The notes beneath the pieces were generated by a model, which was not told the DNA's origin, did not search any database, and saw nothing but the letters and a program-made list of their open reading frames with translations. Positions 43,901 to 55,475 of a DNA stretch of 60,000 bases are shown in pieces (position 1 is the first letter of the stretch; every line of letters starts with the position of its first letter). The stretch is from Liolophura sinensis (lineage: Eukaryota; Mollusca; Polyplacophora; Chitonida; Chitonidae): positions 5,336,501-5,396,500 of the forward strand of contig NC_088295.1 of NCBI RefSeq assembly GCF_032854445.1, given 5' to 3'. A program made the position numbers and the translations under genes.

Positions 43901-45127
43901 GATGAATACTTCTCAATTTACTGTTCTCCTTACCTGATCTTTCCGTTGACTGTACTGCTGCCCAGTCACATAAGCTTACTGGCAAGCCATTTACACGTCA
44001 TTAATTACGGCCTACCGATGGATGTAATTGTAAATGTTTCGAAAGATGAGGAGACGACCAACAAAAATCCGGGTCAGGGTAGACCTAAGGCAAGAACCGT
44101 GCAGTGAATAAATTTTATCCACTCAGAATTAAGGACCCAACAGGTACTCATAGTACCTTTAATGGGTTAATACTTTGTTTAGACAGGTGAAGTCTAAATC
44201 ATGCACATACTCTCTGCTCTTTGTTGATAGCACTGGAGGGAACATGTTAATGAACGTGGGACCTTCTGCTGACGGAAGAATAAATCCTATTTTTGAGGAG
44301 AGACTTCGTCAGATGGGACAGTGGCTGGGAGTGAACGGGGAGGCGATATACAAGACAAAACCTTGGGTGCATCAGAACGATACCAGAACACCCGGTATCT
44401 GGTAAGTTTGAACTACTGGAAAAGAGTGATCTAAAGCTGTTGCGGCAGTGATAATCTAGTCGCCATGACGAAAAGTATCGTTCTCCTATAGTATTAGTTA
44501 CATGGTCACTCAGTGTTAGGATACGGAAATATATGGTTATACAGGGGTTGTTTACTGTAGGGGTAGGGTGTATACCACGTCAATCTCACACATAGTTTGT
44601 GAGATGCCCGAAAGTTGCCCGAAAGTTTTTCTACTTAACCATCATTCAATAACCAATTATGGAAGCTGGATAGGACCATCGTCGTACCATCGCTTCGCAT
44701 CATCGTGCCATCGCTTCGCATCATCGTGCCATCGCTTCGCGTCATCGTGCCATCGCTTCGCATCATCGTGCCATCGCTTCGTGCCATCGCCGAGGATGGA
44801 ACGATGGTACGATGTTGACCTTATCCGGCTTCCATCGACAATACTCTCTCTGAGATCTATGTGTTTGTCTGCTCCAGGTACACGACCAGTAAAGCCAGTC
44901 CCGTGGTGTACGTCTTCTTCCAGACATGGCCGGACCAGGGCGAGCTCTACCTGGGGGCACCCGCTACCACACAGTCAACCACGGTCAGCCTGATAGGCTA
45001 CCCTGGCAACTTCACTTGGGATGCCACCAACCCCACCGGCATCAACATCTACTTCCCAGCTATCCCATATAACAAGATGCCATGCCTTTGGGGGTGGATT
45101 ATAAAATTAGAAAATCTCGCCAATTAA
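34958..45127 (+). CDS. Alpha-L-fucosidase (GH29), unit 2, 8 exons
   Basis: Second intact gene. Exons 34958-35328, 39059-39165, 39565-39695, 40805-40938, 41370-41467, 42687-42819, 44231-44401 and 44878-45127 have the same lengths and phases as the unit 1 gene and join into 464 residues. Signal peptide, FIHWG, SDGDW (Asp225), HKWEN (Glu289) and the C-terminal KLENLAN are all present. Differences from the unit 1 gene are few: residues 67-69 read VAA instead of TGE, so the Glu before TrpPheTrp is replaced by Ala, and RDSWGYRR replaces RESWGYRR. As in unit 1, the exon 2 motif is SKHAEGF with Ala where relatives have a second His. The upstream in-frame Met at 34838 was rejected because units 1A and 1B have a TAA in that stretch. 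Introns 1, 3, 5 and 7 carry the same minisatellite families as unit 1, with different copy numbers. Confidence 0.92.
35430..36010. repeat. 40-bp minisatellite, intron 1 of unit 2
   Basis: About fourteen copies of the unit at 4870-5200, the longest of the three arrays. Units carry 'cccggagccag' or 'gccgggagccag'; one reads 'ccaggtgatcagcttcgtt'. Confidence 0.88.
36105..36275 (-). mobile_element. SINE, minus strand, unit 2
   Basis: Counterpart of 5336-5560 with a better 3' domain: on the plus strand 'cgttttacgccgtactcaag', 'atttcacttacaccacggca' and 'catgaccatccacaggttgc'. The tRNA-like 5' part is shortened. Confidence 0.78.
36388..37143. repeat. 14-bp minisatellite, unit 2
   Basis: About fifty copies of TTTAGCACAGGTTG, counterpart of 5635-6347. 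Confidence 0.95.
38690..39058 (+). repeat. ~37-bp exon 2 acceptor array, unit 2
   Basis: Same family as 10195-10508, with about ten units. Several end in a full AG plus GT(A/C)CGTCG echo, e.g. 'cccgacaggtccgtcgtt' immediately before the real acceptor at 39057-39058. Confidence 0.85.
39428..39470 (+). mobile_element. SINE 3' tail fragment, unit 2
   Basis: Identical in kind and place to 10870-10912. Confidence 0.65.
39830..40690. repeat. 46-bp minisatellite, intron 3 of unit 2
   Basis: About nineteen copies of the unit at 11270-12185, without the same higher-order block structure, so the arrays have evolved separately. Confidence 0.93.
41440..41667 (+). repeat. Triplicated exon 5 donor, unit 2
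   Basis: Donors at 41467/68, 41556/57 and 41659/60, at the same spacing as in unit 1. The triplication therefore predates the unit duplication. Confidence 0.85.
41855..42400. repeat. 48-bp minisatellite, intron 5 of unit 2
   Basis: About eleven copies of the unit at 13325-14060. Confidence 0.93.
42820..44230. other. Intron 6 of unit 2, no gene recognised
   Basis: Near-identical to 14471-15887, with small deletions that break the short cysteine-containing frame seen there. Confidence 0.5.
44675..44790. repeat. 21-bp minisatellite, intron 7 of unit 2
   Basis: Five copies of 'cgcttcgcatcatcgtgcca', unchanged from unit 1. Confidence 0.92.
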
Positions 45128-45269
45128 TCTTTCAACGTTAGATTTAACGTATCAGTCAAGGCTTTATTTCTTACGGCTTTAATATATACTGTCAGGGATT
45201 CCCGCTCATAGTCTGCATTTCTTTTTAAGGTTAGTCATGAAATTAGCCTAGACATATTAAATCATTTCG

Positions 45270-45331
45270 AATAAAATTATATCCATATACCATTCACATA
45301 TTTTATTGTGTCAAAATCACTGTTAAATAAA
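45270..45331 (+). terminator. Polyadenylation signals of the unit 2 gene
   Basis: AATAAA at 45270-45275 and 45326-45331, with a G/T-rich element after the second. Confidence 0.7.
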
Positions 45332-46324
45332 GTTTCTGTGTTCTGTATTGCTATTATTTGCTTCTCATTACACCTTTTACGAGAGGTTTGTTTGAATTTC
45401 CTTCAACATTGAGTTTAAATTTCAGACTCACTGCATAATATTACTGTAAAATGTATATGTACGGCTCTCTACCAGATATGTCAATGAAACATAGGATTGG
45501 TCGATTCAGACAGGAATACACCATAATCAATGGCGCACAACTTCTCTGGGTTTTAGTGAAAATTTTCACCTTCGACTTCAAAAGCTGTAGAACATCAAAA
45601 CCCCACATGATATTTGAGAATTAGCAGCTTGCTGCAAATAAAAAGTCTCTTGTTAAATCCGTTACCTGGTTGATGACAGATTGCAGTTACGTCGAATTAA
45701 CGGATTAATTCATTCCCCGTTGTGGATTAAATGATTATCGGGAACGGATTCATTTGTTATTGGGTAGGGATCAATCCATTAAATCGATGGAAATGCAATT
45801 CGTCATCCCCCAGGAAACAGATTAAACGGAATATTTCTTTGAGGGCTACCAAATGGACAGAAATATTAGTATACCAGTATAGGGAATCTTGAAAATCATC
45901 ATGGATTAGAATGGACTATAGGTCAATGTGGGTTTATTTGACAAATTTGACAAATATATGCCCTAACTTTCGCGTGGTACAATGCCATACCACTATACTT
46001 TTCTTTACAACATATCAAAACATCAACCGAGCATGACTTCCCTGATTTGAACTGTGGATGCTGGACGTGAAGTCATAGCATTTTGTTACCTTAGTAACCT
46101 CCAGGTAGGTAGGAAGTAACACTGGCAAAAATGTCCTCAGCTCTTTCCAAAACAGACAAAATTCTGATATATTTTAACTAGATGTAAAGTGGCAGTGGAG
46201 AAATTTACAGTGCATCAACAACCTAAAAATGTCCCTATGGCAGTATTATCCAGTCAGTGCTCCTTCACTCTTCAGTTCGGAGGCAAATCCTGCACCTATG
46301 CACCCATCGAATTTTTGGATATTT
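45332..46324. other. Intergenic, nothing recognised
   Basis: Nearly identical to 16989-17981. No gene or repeat recognised. Confidence 0.5.
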
Positions 46325-47039
46325 GTAAAAGGCACATCTCTACTGGTGGCCGGTGTCTGCTTGCTGGGCATGATCACCTCGAACCGGGCGCAGTACGAAC
46401 CCATCTGGGAATTCATCGACAGCAGACCTCTGCTGTAGTGGTACGACGACGCAAAGATCGGCATCTTCAAGACATGGGGCGTCTGTTCAGTGCCAAACGT
46501 CCGTTACTGACCATATGGCAACACTGGGGAATGGTTCTGGCAGGGATATAAAGACAAAAACTATGAAAAAAAACCACATCTGCACGGCTTCACGTATGCT
46601 GAATTTGCACCATCTTTCCGGTCCGAGTTTTTTTTACCCTGAAGAACGGGCCGACCTGTTACAGGCGTCAGGACCAAGGTAATAAAACATGTTTGTTAGG
46701 GTTTGCATTCGGGGCCACAAAACAAGATTTATTTAGGAAACGAAATATTGATTTTGTCGACTGATTTGTAAACTGAAGTCTGCCATAGAGAGGGTAGTTC
46801 GGTAGCATTTTGAGGGAGGGTGGATGAATTCGGATGGGTATGTAAAAAAAGGGAAACTTAGCACTATGCCAGTTAGTTGTAGACCGATTTCAGAACTCTC
46901 CAGGTTCTTGGGTGTTTGAATTCTTTCAGTTCGGATTTCAGGCTTCAGACATTGGGCTCGCCGTATTTCTGTGTACACGTTTTTCTCCAAATTTGACAAA
47001 AATCTTTTTCTTCAGAATGAAAATAACCGTTATTCTGTG

Positions 47040-47573
47040 TGTTATGTATGACTATTTAACGTTTTCATGTACTGTTAGTCTGCGGACTTTTGTGTTGAGC
47101 ATAACAAGCCCTGTTATATGTGTACAGCGCGGACCGGATCGAAAGCACCTTGTTCAATGCTTTGTTTATTTTATTGGCTGTTCATTGGCTGTTAATTCTG
47201 TGTTTAAGAATAGTTGAATCCACCTGGAACGTATATAAGCCGTGTTTTCTGTGCAGAGGGGAGGTATTTTTGCTGCATCCACTGGGAGCCAGGAGAGTGT
47301 GCGACGCTCTCGTATCGACAATTTGTGACTTGTGTGAATTGTGTGTTTATCCCATGGTCTTGACGTTGGATCTCCTGGAATAGGTTCCTTGGGATGCAAA
47401 GGTGAACTGGAAACTTTTAAAGACCGGTAATACTGATGTGTATGTTTTTTTATGTTGTTGTTGTTGAACTGTCTGTAAAACTGTACGTCTCATTTTATAT
47501 ATAAAGCCATTGTTTACATTGTAATATTGAGTCACTGAGTCTGTTTTCTGTTGCTGTTTCCAATACCGTAACA
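47040..47573 (+). mobile_element. Solo LTR, 534 bp, unit 2
   Basis: Same length, termini and 'tgtg' target duplication (47036-47039 and 47574-47577) as the copy at 18697-19230. Confidence 0.78.
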
Positions 47574-47667
47574 TGTGGTATAAATAAAAATAATTTTGAA
47601 GGTACAATATTGTGTTTGTGTATTTTGCAGGTGCGTGGTTCTGGCGTCTAAGAACGCAGATGGTTTC

Positions 47668-47848
47668 ACGAACTCGAACACCGGTCTTGTCGGTAAAAGA
47701 CGCAATAGTCACCGATTCTCACAGCGATCTTGTCGGTAGGGAATACCACTAACATCGTTCCTCATAGAGTCCTTGTCCGTAAGGGACACCAATAGTCACC
47801 AGTCCTCATTGTGACTTTGTCGGTAAGGAGTTCAACCGTCACCTGTCC
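47668..47848 (+). repeat. Fourfold exon 2 donor repeat, unit 2
   Basis: Counterpart of 19325-19505 with the same four donor echoes. Confidence 0.8.
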
Positions 47849-49077
47849 TCACACCCGGCATAGATTACGATACTTTGCTCAATAAGGAGATTTCCTTAAA
47901 CCGTAAATGCGCTTGAGTAGATAATTTTAAAGAGTTTTTATTTCAGACATTAATTTCGGCCTTTATCATTGTGTAGTTCCATCCCGTCTTTGTTCAGGAC
48001 GAGAAAAATAAGTTCACGACCAATGACTTTGTCAGAGTAAGCGCTCCTCTTACTCATTTCTGTGCACTTACCAACCATTTATTTCAGTAGTTCAAGCCTC
48101 TGTAGTGGTTTGTCCTGGTAAACCTATGAGTCATGTGATATTGTTACTTTCTGCCAGGTTCTATACTGGTTGGCCTATTGTTACTTACAGTTAACCGGTA
48201 CCGTAATCTCTAAAGACAACTGTGTTAAAAATGCACAGGATTTGTGTTACAGGCACAAGTAACACATTTGCACAGGCGATTTAATGTGTAGTTTGCATAC
48301 ATCATATTTGTGTACCTACACTGTTAATGTGTACCAAATTGTGATAAACATCTTGCTTACATCGCGAGCTACACAAACACTACTCCCGTAACCTTACTTT
48401 CAACCATACCTGTACCGTTACTGTTAGTTACGGGCTACCTGAAGCGCTATACATCTGCATTAATGTATGGTTCAGACAAAGACGATGCCAGAGCTGTACG
48501 AGATCGTAAACGCAGAAAAGCCCGATCTAATCTTTTGGACCGCCCACATACTGGAACTCAATTTACTTTCCGGTCGGGTTGTATAACGAGAAGTACAATC
48601 GGAAAAGGAACAGAAAAGGGGGCAGAAAAGGAAACGGAACAGAAAAGGAAACGGAATGGAAAAGGAAACTCAACACATACACAACACACGTGAAATTCAA
48701 TATTAAAATATTCCAGGTGAATACTTAACACATTAGTATTCCTGTTTTCTGCAGGTGTACGGCCAGCAAAGCCAGCCACGTTGTGTATGTGTTCTTCCAG
48801 ACCTGGCCAGGACAGGGAAAGCTCTTCCTGGGAGCAGCCACTACAACCCAGTCCACCACGGTCAGATGGGCTATCCGGACACCTTTAAATGGTATGCCAC
48901 CAATCCGACCGGAGTCAACATCAATTTCCGAGCAATAACATTCAGTGAAGTACCGTGTCACTGGGCCTGGGTTTTGTCTACAAGAACAAAGCCTCAAGAA
49001 TCCAGCTTACCATCAGAGCTGTTCTCTTGATGCACAAGTAACATCACTTTGTCGAGATCAGGCCTATTACAATATAC

Positions 49078-49107
49078 GTGCTAACCCCATCGGCCACGGA
49101 GGCCCCT
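49078..49107 (-). mobile_element. SINE remnant after internal deletion
   Basis: Only 'cgtgctaaccccatcggcca' and 'cggaggcccc' remain of the SINE at 20770-21052. The sequence joins directly to 'ttacaatata', so about 286 bp (20736-21021 in unit 1) are missing here. Confidence 0.75.
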
Positions 49108-49604
49108 TAAGAACACATAAACCTGAATATTACTTTTGGGTATCAGGTCTTAATTAATGGCAATCCGGGTAATTATTTCGTCCCCTTGAGAAAGCACAGT
49201 TAAATCAGGTAACTTTCAGAGAGCTTTTTTGTCTACTGTGGTCCACAAGGGTATTTTCTTTTCGTCCATCTGACCTTTCAACTGCTGGCAAATACAACAT
49301 GACCGGCGGTACGAGACCTAATGTGTCCCTTAAGTGTCCTAATGATTTGTCTTCAACATTTTATACCTAAGCTTTTATTTGGCCGAAATTACCGTTTCAA
49401 AAGTGCAATACAATTTTTGTACACCTCGACTTCTATTGAGGCACCTATATTTATTCACTTGACTGTCGTTCAACACCACACATAAGCATTTGGTTTTAAA
49501 TGTGGAGGGAACGTTTAACAAGTCACTGGAGGACATTCCCACGTGTGAAACACATAAACTTGTATGCCATATTGATAAAAGAAAAGTGGTCTAGCTTCAA
49601 CAAG

Positions 49605-50095
49605 GAGTAGACTGTGCATGCAGACGGTCCCCCGTCTAAGGCACCACAAAGAGGGAGAGAGGTTAGAGTGTGCATGTAAACGTTCCCCCGGCTAAGACAC
49701 CATAAATAGAGAGAGAGGTTAGACTTTGCATGCAAACGTTCCCTGGCTAAGGCACCATAAATAGAGAGGTTAGACTTTGCATGCAAACGTTCCCCCGGCT
49801 AAGGCACCATAAATAGAGAGAGGGGTTAGACTTTGCATGCAAACGTTCCCCCAGTTAAGGCACCATAAATAGAGAGGTTAGACTTTGCATGCAAACGTTC
49901 CCCCAGCTAAGGCACCATGAATAGAGAGGTTAGACTTTGCATGCAAACGTTCCCCCGCCTAAGGCACCACAAAGAGAGAGAGAGGTTAGACTGTGCATGC
50001 AAACGTTCCCCCGGCTAAGGCACCATAAATAAAGAGAGGTTAGGCTTTGCATGGAAACGTTCCCCGGCCAAGACACCACAAAGAGAGAGAGCGGG
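49605..50095. repeat. ~60-bp minisatellite with (GA)n, unit 2
   Basis: About eight copies of the unit at 21570-22515. Confidence 0.92.
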
Positions 50096-50640
50096 AAACC
50101 CACATCTCCCCTGCCTTGTGATTGTAGTTTACCCCTTAGTTCTAACCTCTACCAAAACCCTCCCACCCCACCCCCTTGGCCACATCTCCCGTGCCTTGTG
50201 CTTGTATCACACAGTTTACCCCTTAGTCTTACCCCCACCCTTGATATGCATAGCAATAATCAGGGCTCATGGATCTGTGAATTAATCCAGACAGTATCAT
50301 ACTCAGAACAAACTGGAAAATCACGAAAGAATGATGATTTCATGCCAATTACCATTTTAATTACACCAGAGTCAGACAGGAGAGCGGGTGGAATTATTGT
50401 TATAAGATCAGTCAGATGGAATGTAAAACAGGACCCCCAGCACTGTCCCCACACAAATGGTATGTACCAAACAAAGCACTAGTTTGTGATAATGGAATAC
50501 AGCCAACAAGGCAGGGTTTTACACCTGTAAATAAGCGCAAATTCAAAATACCTGAGACATCTTACATAAGTCCATGTAGCCTTGTGCTCAGGTTATTCAT
50601 TAATTCACTAAGCCATATTAAAAGACAAGATGTAAAACAC
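50096..50640. other. No gene recognised
   Basis: Matches 22516-23080: the duplicated C-rich block and unique sequence. Confidence 0.5.
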
Positions 50641-50835
50641 TTCGATCACCCAATTGACCAACCAACAGGCAGAGCGACATACAGAGCTGATCACCTGATT
50701 GACCACCAACAGACAGAGTGACAGGCAGAGCGACATACAGAGCGGATCACCCGATCAACTAACCAACAGGCAGAGCGACATACAGATCTGATCACCCGAA
50801 CGACAACAAACAGGCAGAGCGACATACAGAGCTGA
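50640..50835. repeat. ~45-bp repeat expanded in unit 2
   Basis: Four copies of a unit with 'gatcacccgatc', 'accaacaggcagagcgacat' and 'acagagc'. Unit 1 (23070-23120) has a single copy. Confidence 0.85.
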
Positions 50836-51125
50836 TTGTTGGAGGTAAAAAATAACCATCTTCAAGGAAGTGTATTTAGCTCTTCACTTTCCGAAAACGT
50901 CGCAGCAACTGGCTTTTGTTGACCGAGAAGATCCCGAGTAGGAAACATTAGTCTATCATGACAAACACTGTCCACTTAAACAGCTGATAATACTGTTTTT
51001 AATATCTCAATCCGATGGTCAATTTGATTGTAGCACTAAAACTTAAGGGTGAATGAAATATATGTACAATATCACAGAAGGTAGCCCAATGGGATAAAAC
51101 ATTCTGCATAATTGAATACCTAAAG
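50836..51125. other. No feature recognised
   Basis: Unique sequence shared with 23120-23400. Confidence 0.5.
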
Positions 51126-51715
51126 TGTGGTGTATTCCATCATACCTCACAGATGCAAAATCTAGGTGCACCACTCAGCAGTGAATATCCCATCATATCC
51201 CACAGATGTAGAATCTAGATGCAGCCGGCAGAAGTGATATCCCATCATATCCCACGGATGCAGAATCTAGGTGCACCCGGCAGAAGTGATATCCCATCAT
51301 ATCCCACAGATGCAGAATCTAGGTGCACCACTCACAAGTGATATCCCATCATATCCCACAGATGTAGAATCTATGTGCACCACTCACAAGTGATATCCTA
51401 TCATATCCCACAGATGAAGGATCTAGGCACACCACTCACAAGTGATATCCCATCATATCCCTCAGATGAAGGATCTAGGCGCACCACTCAGCAGTGATAT
51501 CCCATCATATCCCACAGATGTAGAATCTATGTGCACCACTCACAAGTGATATCCCATCAGATCCCACAGATGAAGAATCTAGGTGCACCACTCACAAGTG
51601 AATATCCCATCAGATCCCACTGATGAAGAATCTAGGTGCACCACTCACAAGTGATATCCCATCATATCCCACAGATGAAGAATATAAGTGCCACCACTCA
51701 CAAGTGATATCTCAT
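51125..51715. repeat. 53-bp minisatellite, unit 2
   Basis: About eleven copies of the unit at 23400-24765. Confidence 0.94.
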
Positions 51716-52310
51716 CATCACTGGGATTAAACTGGTTACAGTACTTACATGTAGGTAAACAATATCGTAGCCAGTATGACAACTATAAATTCATGATAAA
51801 GATACATAGCAATAACTGTGCGCACGCAGTAAGTCTGATTAGGAATGCCAAAGATTTTGCTACTGATGACATGAGGAAAGACACAAAATATGGAGTCAGT
51901 GTAAAGCTCTTTCCGCTGAGGCAATTTCAAAATATATTTAATGTTGTACAATGCGATACTCAACAGCTATTCTTCACAGCCGACCCACATGTGCATACAC
52001 TTTTAAACTTTTTTAACACTACAAACTCAGATACAACCATTTTTGCTGCTTTCAGCCCACTGCTACTACCCTGTCTATTTTGTAAAATGTACTGATATTT
52101 AGAGGTACTTTTTATTGCTAACACTTTCCGCCCTGTCGACACTTTTTATTTATTGCTAACATTTCCCCTCTATACTCTTCACCATCAGACTTTTCCTTCT
52201 CTACTCTTCAATGCCAAATCTTCCCCTGTCAACACATTCACCCTTTTTGTCCATGGGCTAACTTAAGACCTAATCTTCAAGGCTACCATTTCCCCATTCT
52301 CAACTTTACA
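51716..52310. other. No gene recognised
   Basis: Partly matches 24766-25690 with a deletion of roughly 290 bp. Pyrimidine-rich towards the right. Confidence 0.5.
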
Positions 52311-53110
52311 ATGCTAACACTCCCACTGTTTAATCTTCATGGTCAACACTTTCTCCCATCTATCCCCTGTCTAGCTCTTTATTCACCCACACTTCACCCT
52401 ATCGAAACACTTCCCGTCTACTCTTCATGGTCAGCACTTTCTCCCATCTCTCCCCTGTCTATCTCTATGTTCCCAACACTTCACCCTATCCAACACTTCA
52501 CCATCTACTCTTCATGGTCAGCACTTTCTCCCATCTCTCCCCTGTCTATCTCTCTATTCCCAACACTTCACCCTATCCCAACACTTCACCGTGTACTCCT
52601 CATGGTCAACACTTTCTCACATCTATCCCCTGTCTATCTCTATGTTCCGAACACTTCACCATATCCAACACTTCACCATCTACTCTTCATGGTCAAACAC
52701 TTTCTCCCATCTATCCCCTGTCTATCTCTCTATTCCCAACACTTCAACCTATCCAACACTTCACCGTGTACTCCTCATGGTCAACACTTTCTCCCATCTA
52801 TCCCTGTCTAGCTCTCTATTCCCACACTTCACCCTATCCAACACTTCACCGTGTACTCCTCATGGTCAACACTTTCTCACATCTATCCCCTGTCTAGCTC
52901 TCTATTCCCAACACTTCACCCTATCCAACACTTCCCCGTCTACTCTTCATGGTCAACACTTTCTCCCATCTCTCCCCTGTCTATCTCTCTATTCCCAACA
53001 CTTCACCCTATCCAACACTTCACCGTCTACACCTCATGGTCAACACTTTCTCCCACCTATCCCCTGTCTAGCTCTCTATTCCCAACACTTCATACTATCC
53101 AACACCACGA
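52310..53110. repeat. ~87-bp pyrimidine-rich array, expanded in unit 2
   Basis: Eight to nine regular copies with 'cttcatggtcaacacttt', 'ctcccatctatcccctgtc' and 'caacacttcaccctatcc'. C/T-rich on the plus strand, so long frames are open by chance. Confidence 0.9.
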
Positions 53111-53598
53111 TCTACTTTTCAATGCTAAGACTTCACCATCTATTGGTCCATGCTAACACCTTCCCCTCTACTCTTCAAGGTCAACACTCCTCCCTGTCTA
53201 CCCTTCAAAGCTAACAATTTCCCTTGTCTACTGGGTCAATACTAACGCATTTCCCTGTGTACTCTTCATGGTCAACACTCCCCTTGACTATATTCTATAC
53301 ACTTTTGCCTGTCTACTCTTCAATGCTTACATTTCCCCATAACTCTGACACATTCACCCTGTTTTCTATCAGTCAGTCACTCGTGGTGCTGTGCCTGTCC
53401 CAGACCTCCCAGACACACTTGCCTCCACAGTCCCTGTTAACGAGAACAGAAAACAAACTACAACTGAGCATTATACATGTACAATAACACAGGTTTGTAA
53501 AACAGGAAAATCTGCTACAATATTTATCATTAAGTCCAAAATGTTTCAAATTAAAAATTTCTGAGTAGGAAGTACAAAGATCAACGCTTCCTGCTTAC

Positions 53599-54497
53599 CC
53601 CAATGCCGTCCTCCCAGCCTGTCCCCAAAGGGCACTCAGTGGACACACCCAGGCGTCGACTCAGTACGCCCTCCTCACTAACCCTCTTAGCCACCATATT
53701 GTCTCGCACCACCCACACCTGGAAAAGGAAAAAGAGGTAACAACAACTTCATCTCATGTACAAGCAGGAATAAGACAGAGGTCAACCTTTGTGGCAGAGT
53801 AAACAGAGCGGAGAATTAAGGCACAACATTGCCTCTCTATGTAGTAGTACCTAAAAAAGCTGAACCATTGTGAGCTGGATTTGATCTCGCAACCTCATTG
53901 GTCAGGAGAAAACAATTTTACTCCACAAAACCTAACTGATAACAGCCCTGGATATGTGTTAGGAAATGTTTTCTTCTGCCTATGACAGAATGAGGTCAAT
54001 GTTTGTACACATTAGATCTCTCATTGTGACGTTTATGGTCAGTGTTTAGTACAGAACCTCACTGCTTGTCACTGTGTGTACTGAAGTGTACCTAATCCTT
54101 ACCCTCACAGAGTGTTATAAACAAGGTCAGGTTGTAGTCAACTTTAAATAAGGTGCCTCACTCAGAGAAGTTTGTTTTGGTGATCATTACCCATGTGGCA
54201 TACATGTGTTTACTGAGCTCGCTCTGCTGATCAAATTCTGTGCCTGATACGTGGGAAAGTCCAGTGACTTCCCAGAGGTTTGGAATGTCGTGTTAATGAA
54301 ATGCCTGGAGTGCAGTATTACCCACCAATCAATCAATCAATCAATCAATCACAGGCTATTACAGGGGTACATGTAAGCTGACTGACTCACCTGTCCATCT
54401 TGTCCAGCAGACACATACCGAATCTGTCTACTGACTAGTTCCCATTCTGTTCCTTCAGGAAATATCGCAGAAGTATTCTTCCTTCGCCACAGGTTAT
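53599..54497 (-). CDS. Two exons of a tectonin-repeat protein (TECPR1-like), unit 2
   Basis: Minus strand exons 54497-54391 and 53718-53599, the same lengths, phases and splice sites as at 26359-26931. The one amino-acid difference I noticed is PLGTGWEDG here against PLGKGWEDG in unit 1. GTGW is the usual tectonin form, so unit 1 carries the derived residue. The intron is lengthened by a ~320-bp insertion (54030-54352). No further exons of the gene were identified to the left. To the right the window ends in retrotransposon and satellite. Confidence 0.65.
54030..54352. mobile_element. ~320-bp insertion with (caat)n tail, unit 2 only
   Basis: Absent from unit 1, where 'tcattgtga' continues directly to 'gaggctattacag'. 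The insert ends in six 'caat' steps, a SINE-like tail. I could not identify a head with clear A and B boxes or an unambiguous target duplication. Confidence 0.6.
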
Positions 54498-54634
54498 CTA
54501 CAACAAGAAAATTACATGTAGAATGTCCGCTGTTAATTTTTACCATTATCAATTAAAGAATACAGCATATCATGACTCTTCTGACTCTCTTCATGCAGAT
54601 GCATGTCCCCTGCACTCTACTACCTCAGCTGAAA

Positions 54635-54995
54635 GAGCACACAGATGGCTGACTAACATAATCAAGTATGACCAATGGAAATCACAGTAACATCATAAGC
54701 CTGAAGATGTTGTTGTTGTAAGAGCACGCAAATCTTACAGATGGCTGACTAACATAATCCAGCATGACCAATGGAAATCACAGTAACATCATAAGCCTGA
54801 AGATGTTGTTGTTGTAAGAGCACACAAATCTTACTGATGGCTGACTAACATAATCCAGTATGACCAATGTAAATCATCGAAACATCATAAGCCTGAAGAT
54901 GTTGTTGTTGTAAGAGCACACAAATCTTACTGATGGCTGACTAACATAATCCAGTATGACCAATGTAAATCACCAAAACAGCATAAGCCATAGCC
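54635..54995. repeat. ~93-bp tandem repeat, 4 copies, unit 2
   Basis: Counterpart of 27060-27345 with one extra copy. Each copy contains 'gatgttgttgttgtaagagc'. Confidence 0.9.
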
Positions 54996-55475
54996 TGTTG
55001 TTCTTGTAAAGTTATTGTGAATGAACGAAGCATGTTTGTGAACAAAGACCAAATTTTACCAAATTTGTTCACAGACGTCGGGTTTTAAGTGTGGAGACTA
55101 TTTATGGGCGATGACTTTGTTGAAGTACGGTAGTTCTTATTTCACTGGATATGTGAAGCTCAGCAGTCGACAGCTTCCCTCTATGTAAGTCTTGTGAATA
55201 TTCATGATGACACTCCTTCACTTTGACCAATGAAAATTTGTACTTGTTTGCCAAGGTGTTTTTCTTATACAGGCTGTAACTGGCTAACAAGGATTACGTC
55301 ACTTGTATCAGAAAACCTGGTATGTGGTCGCTTCCGTACAGATCATCATGGACGTTCCAGCTGAATTCCGACCCTAGCCTGCATCAGCCAGAGCCAAATC
55401 AAGGACCGAATAAGTGCCCTTTGCAGGATGAAGGTAAGTATGTGTGCCATCATTTAAGACACACAGAGTGCTATA

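Larger units (their letters stand above)
46325..49030 (+). pseudogene. Alpha-L-fucosidase pseudogene, unit 2
   Basis: Copy of the pseudogene at 17982-20690. Remnants are exon 1 (46325-46678), exon 2 (47631-47692), exon 3 (47947-48036), exon 4 (48476 to about 48590) and exon 8 (48755 to about 49020). It shares the TGA after NVRY and the loss of the nucleophile stretch and of exons 5-7. It has an additional TAG (46436-46438) in the LLYWYDD stretch. In exon 4 it keeps a Tyr codon where unit 1 has lost a base. The shared lesions show that the pseudogene was already dead before the unit duplicated. Confidence 0.9.

Noticed and set aside
52311-53487. Long Ser/Thr/Pro/Leu-rich reading frames
   Set aside because: Three overlapping frames over the pyrimidine-rich 87-bp array, open by composition.
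55322-55433. Plus-strand first exon (ATG with a perfect GTAAGT donor)
   Set aside because: The minus strand here encodes the end of the retrotransposon endonuclease (SDHIP and VLDLALADAG motifs), so the plus-strand exon is a coincidence.
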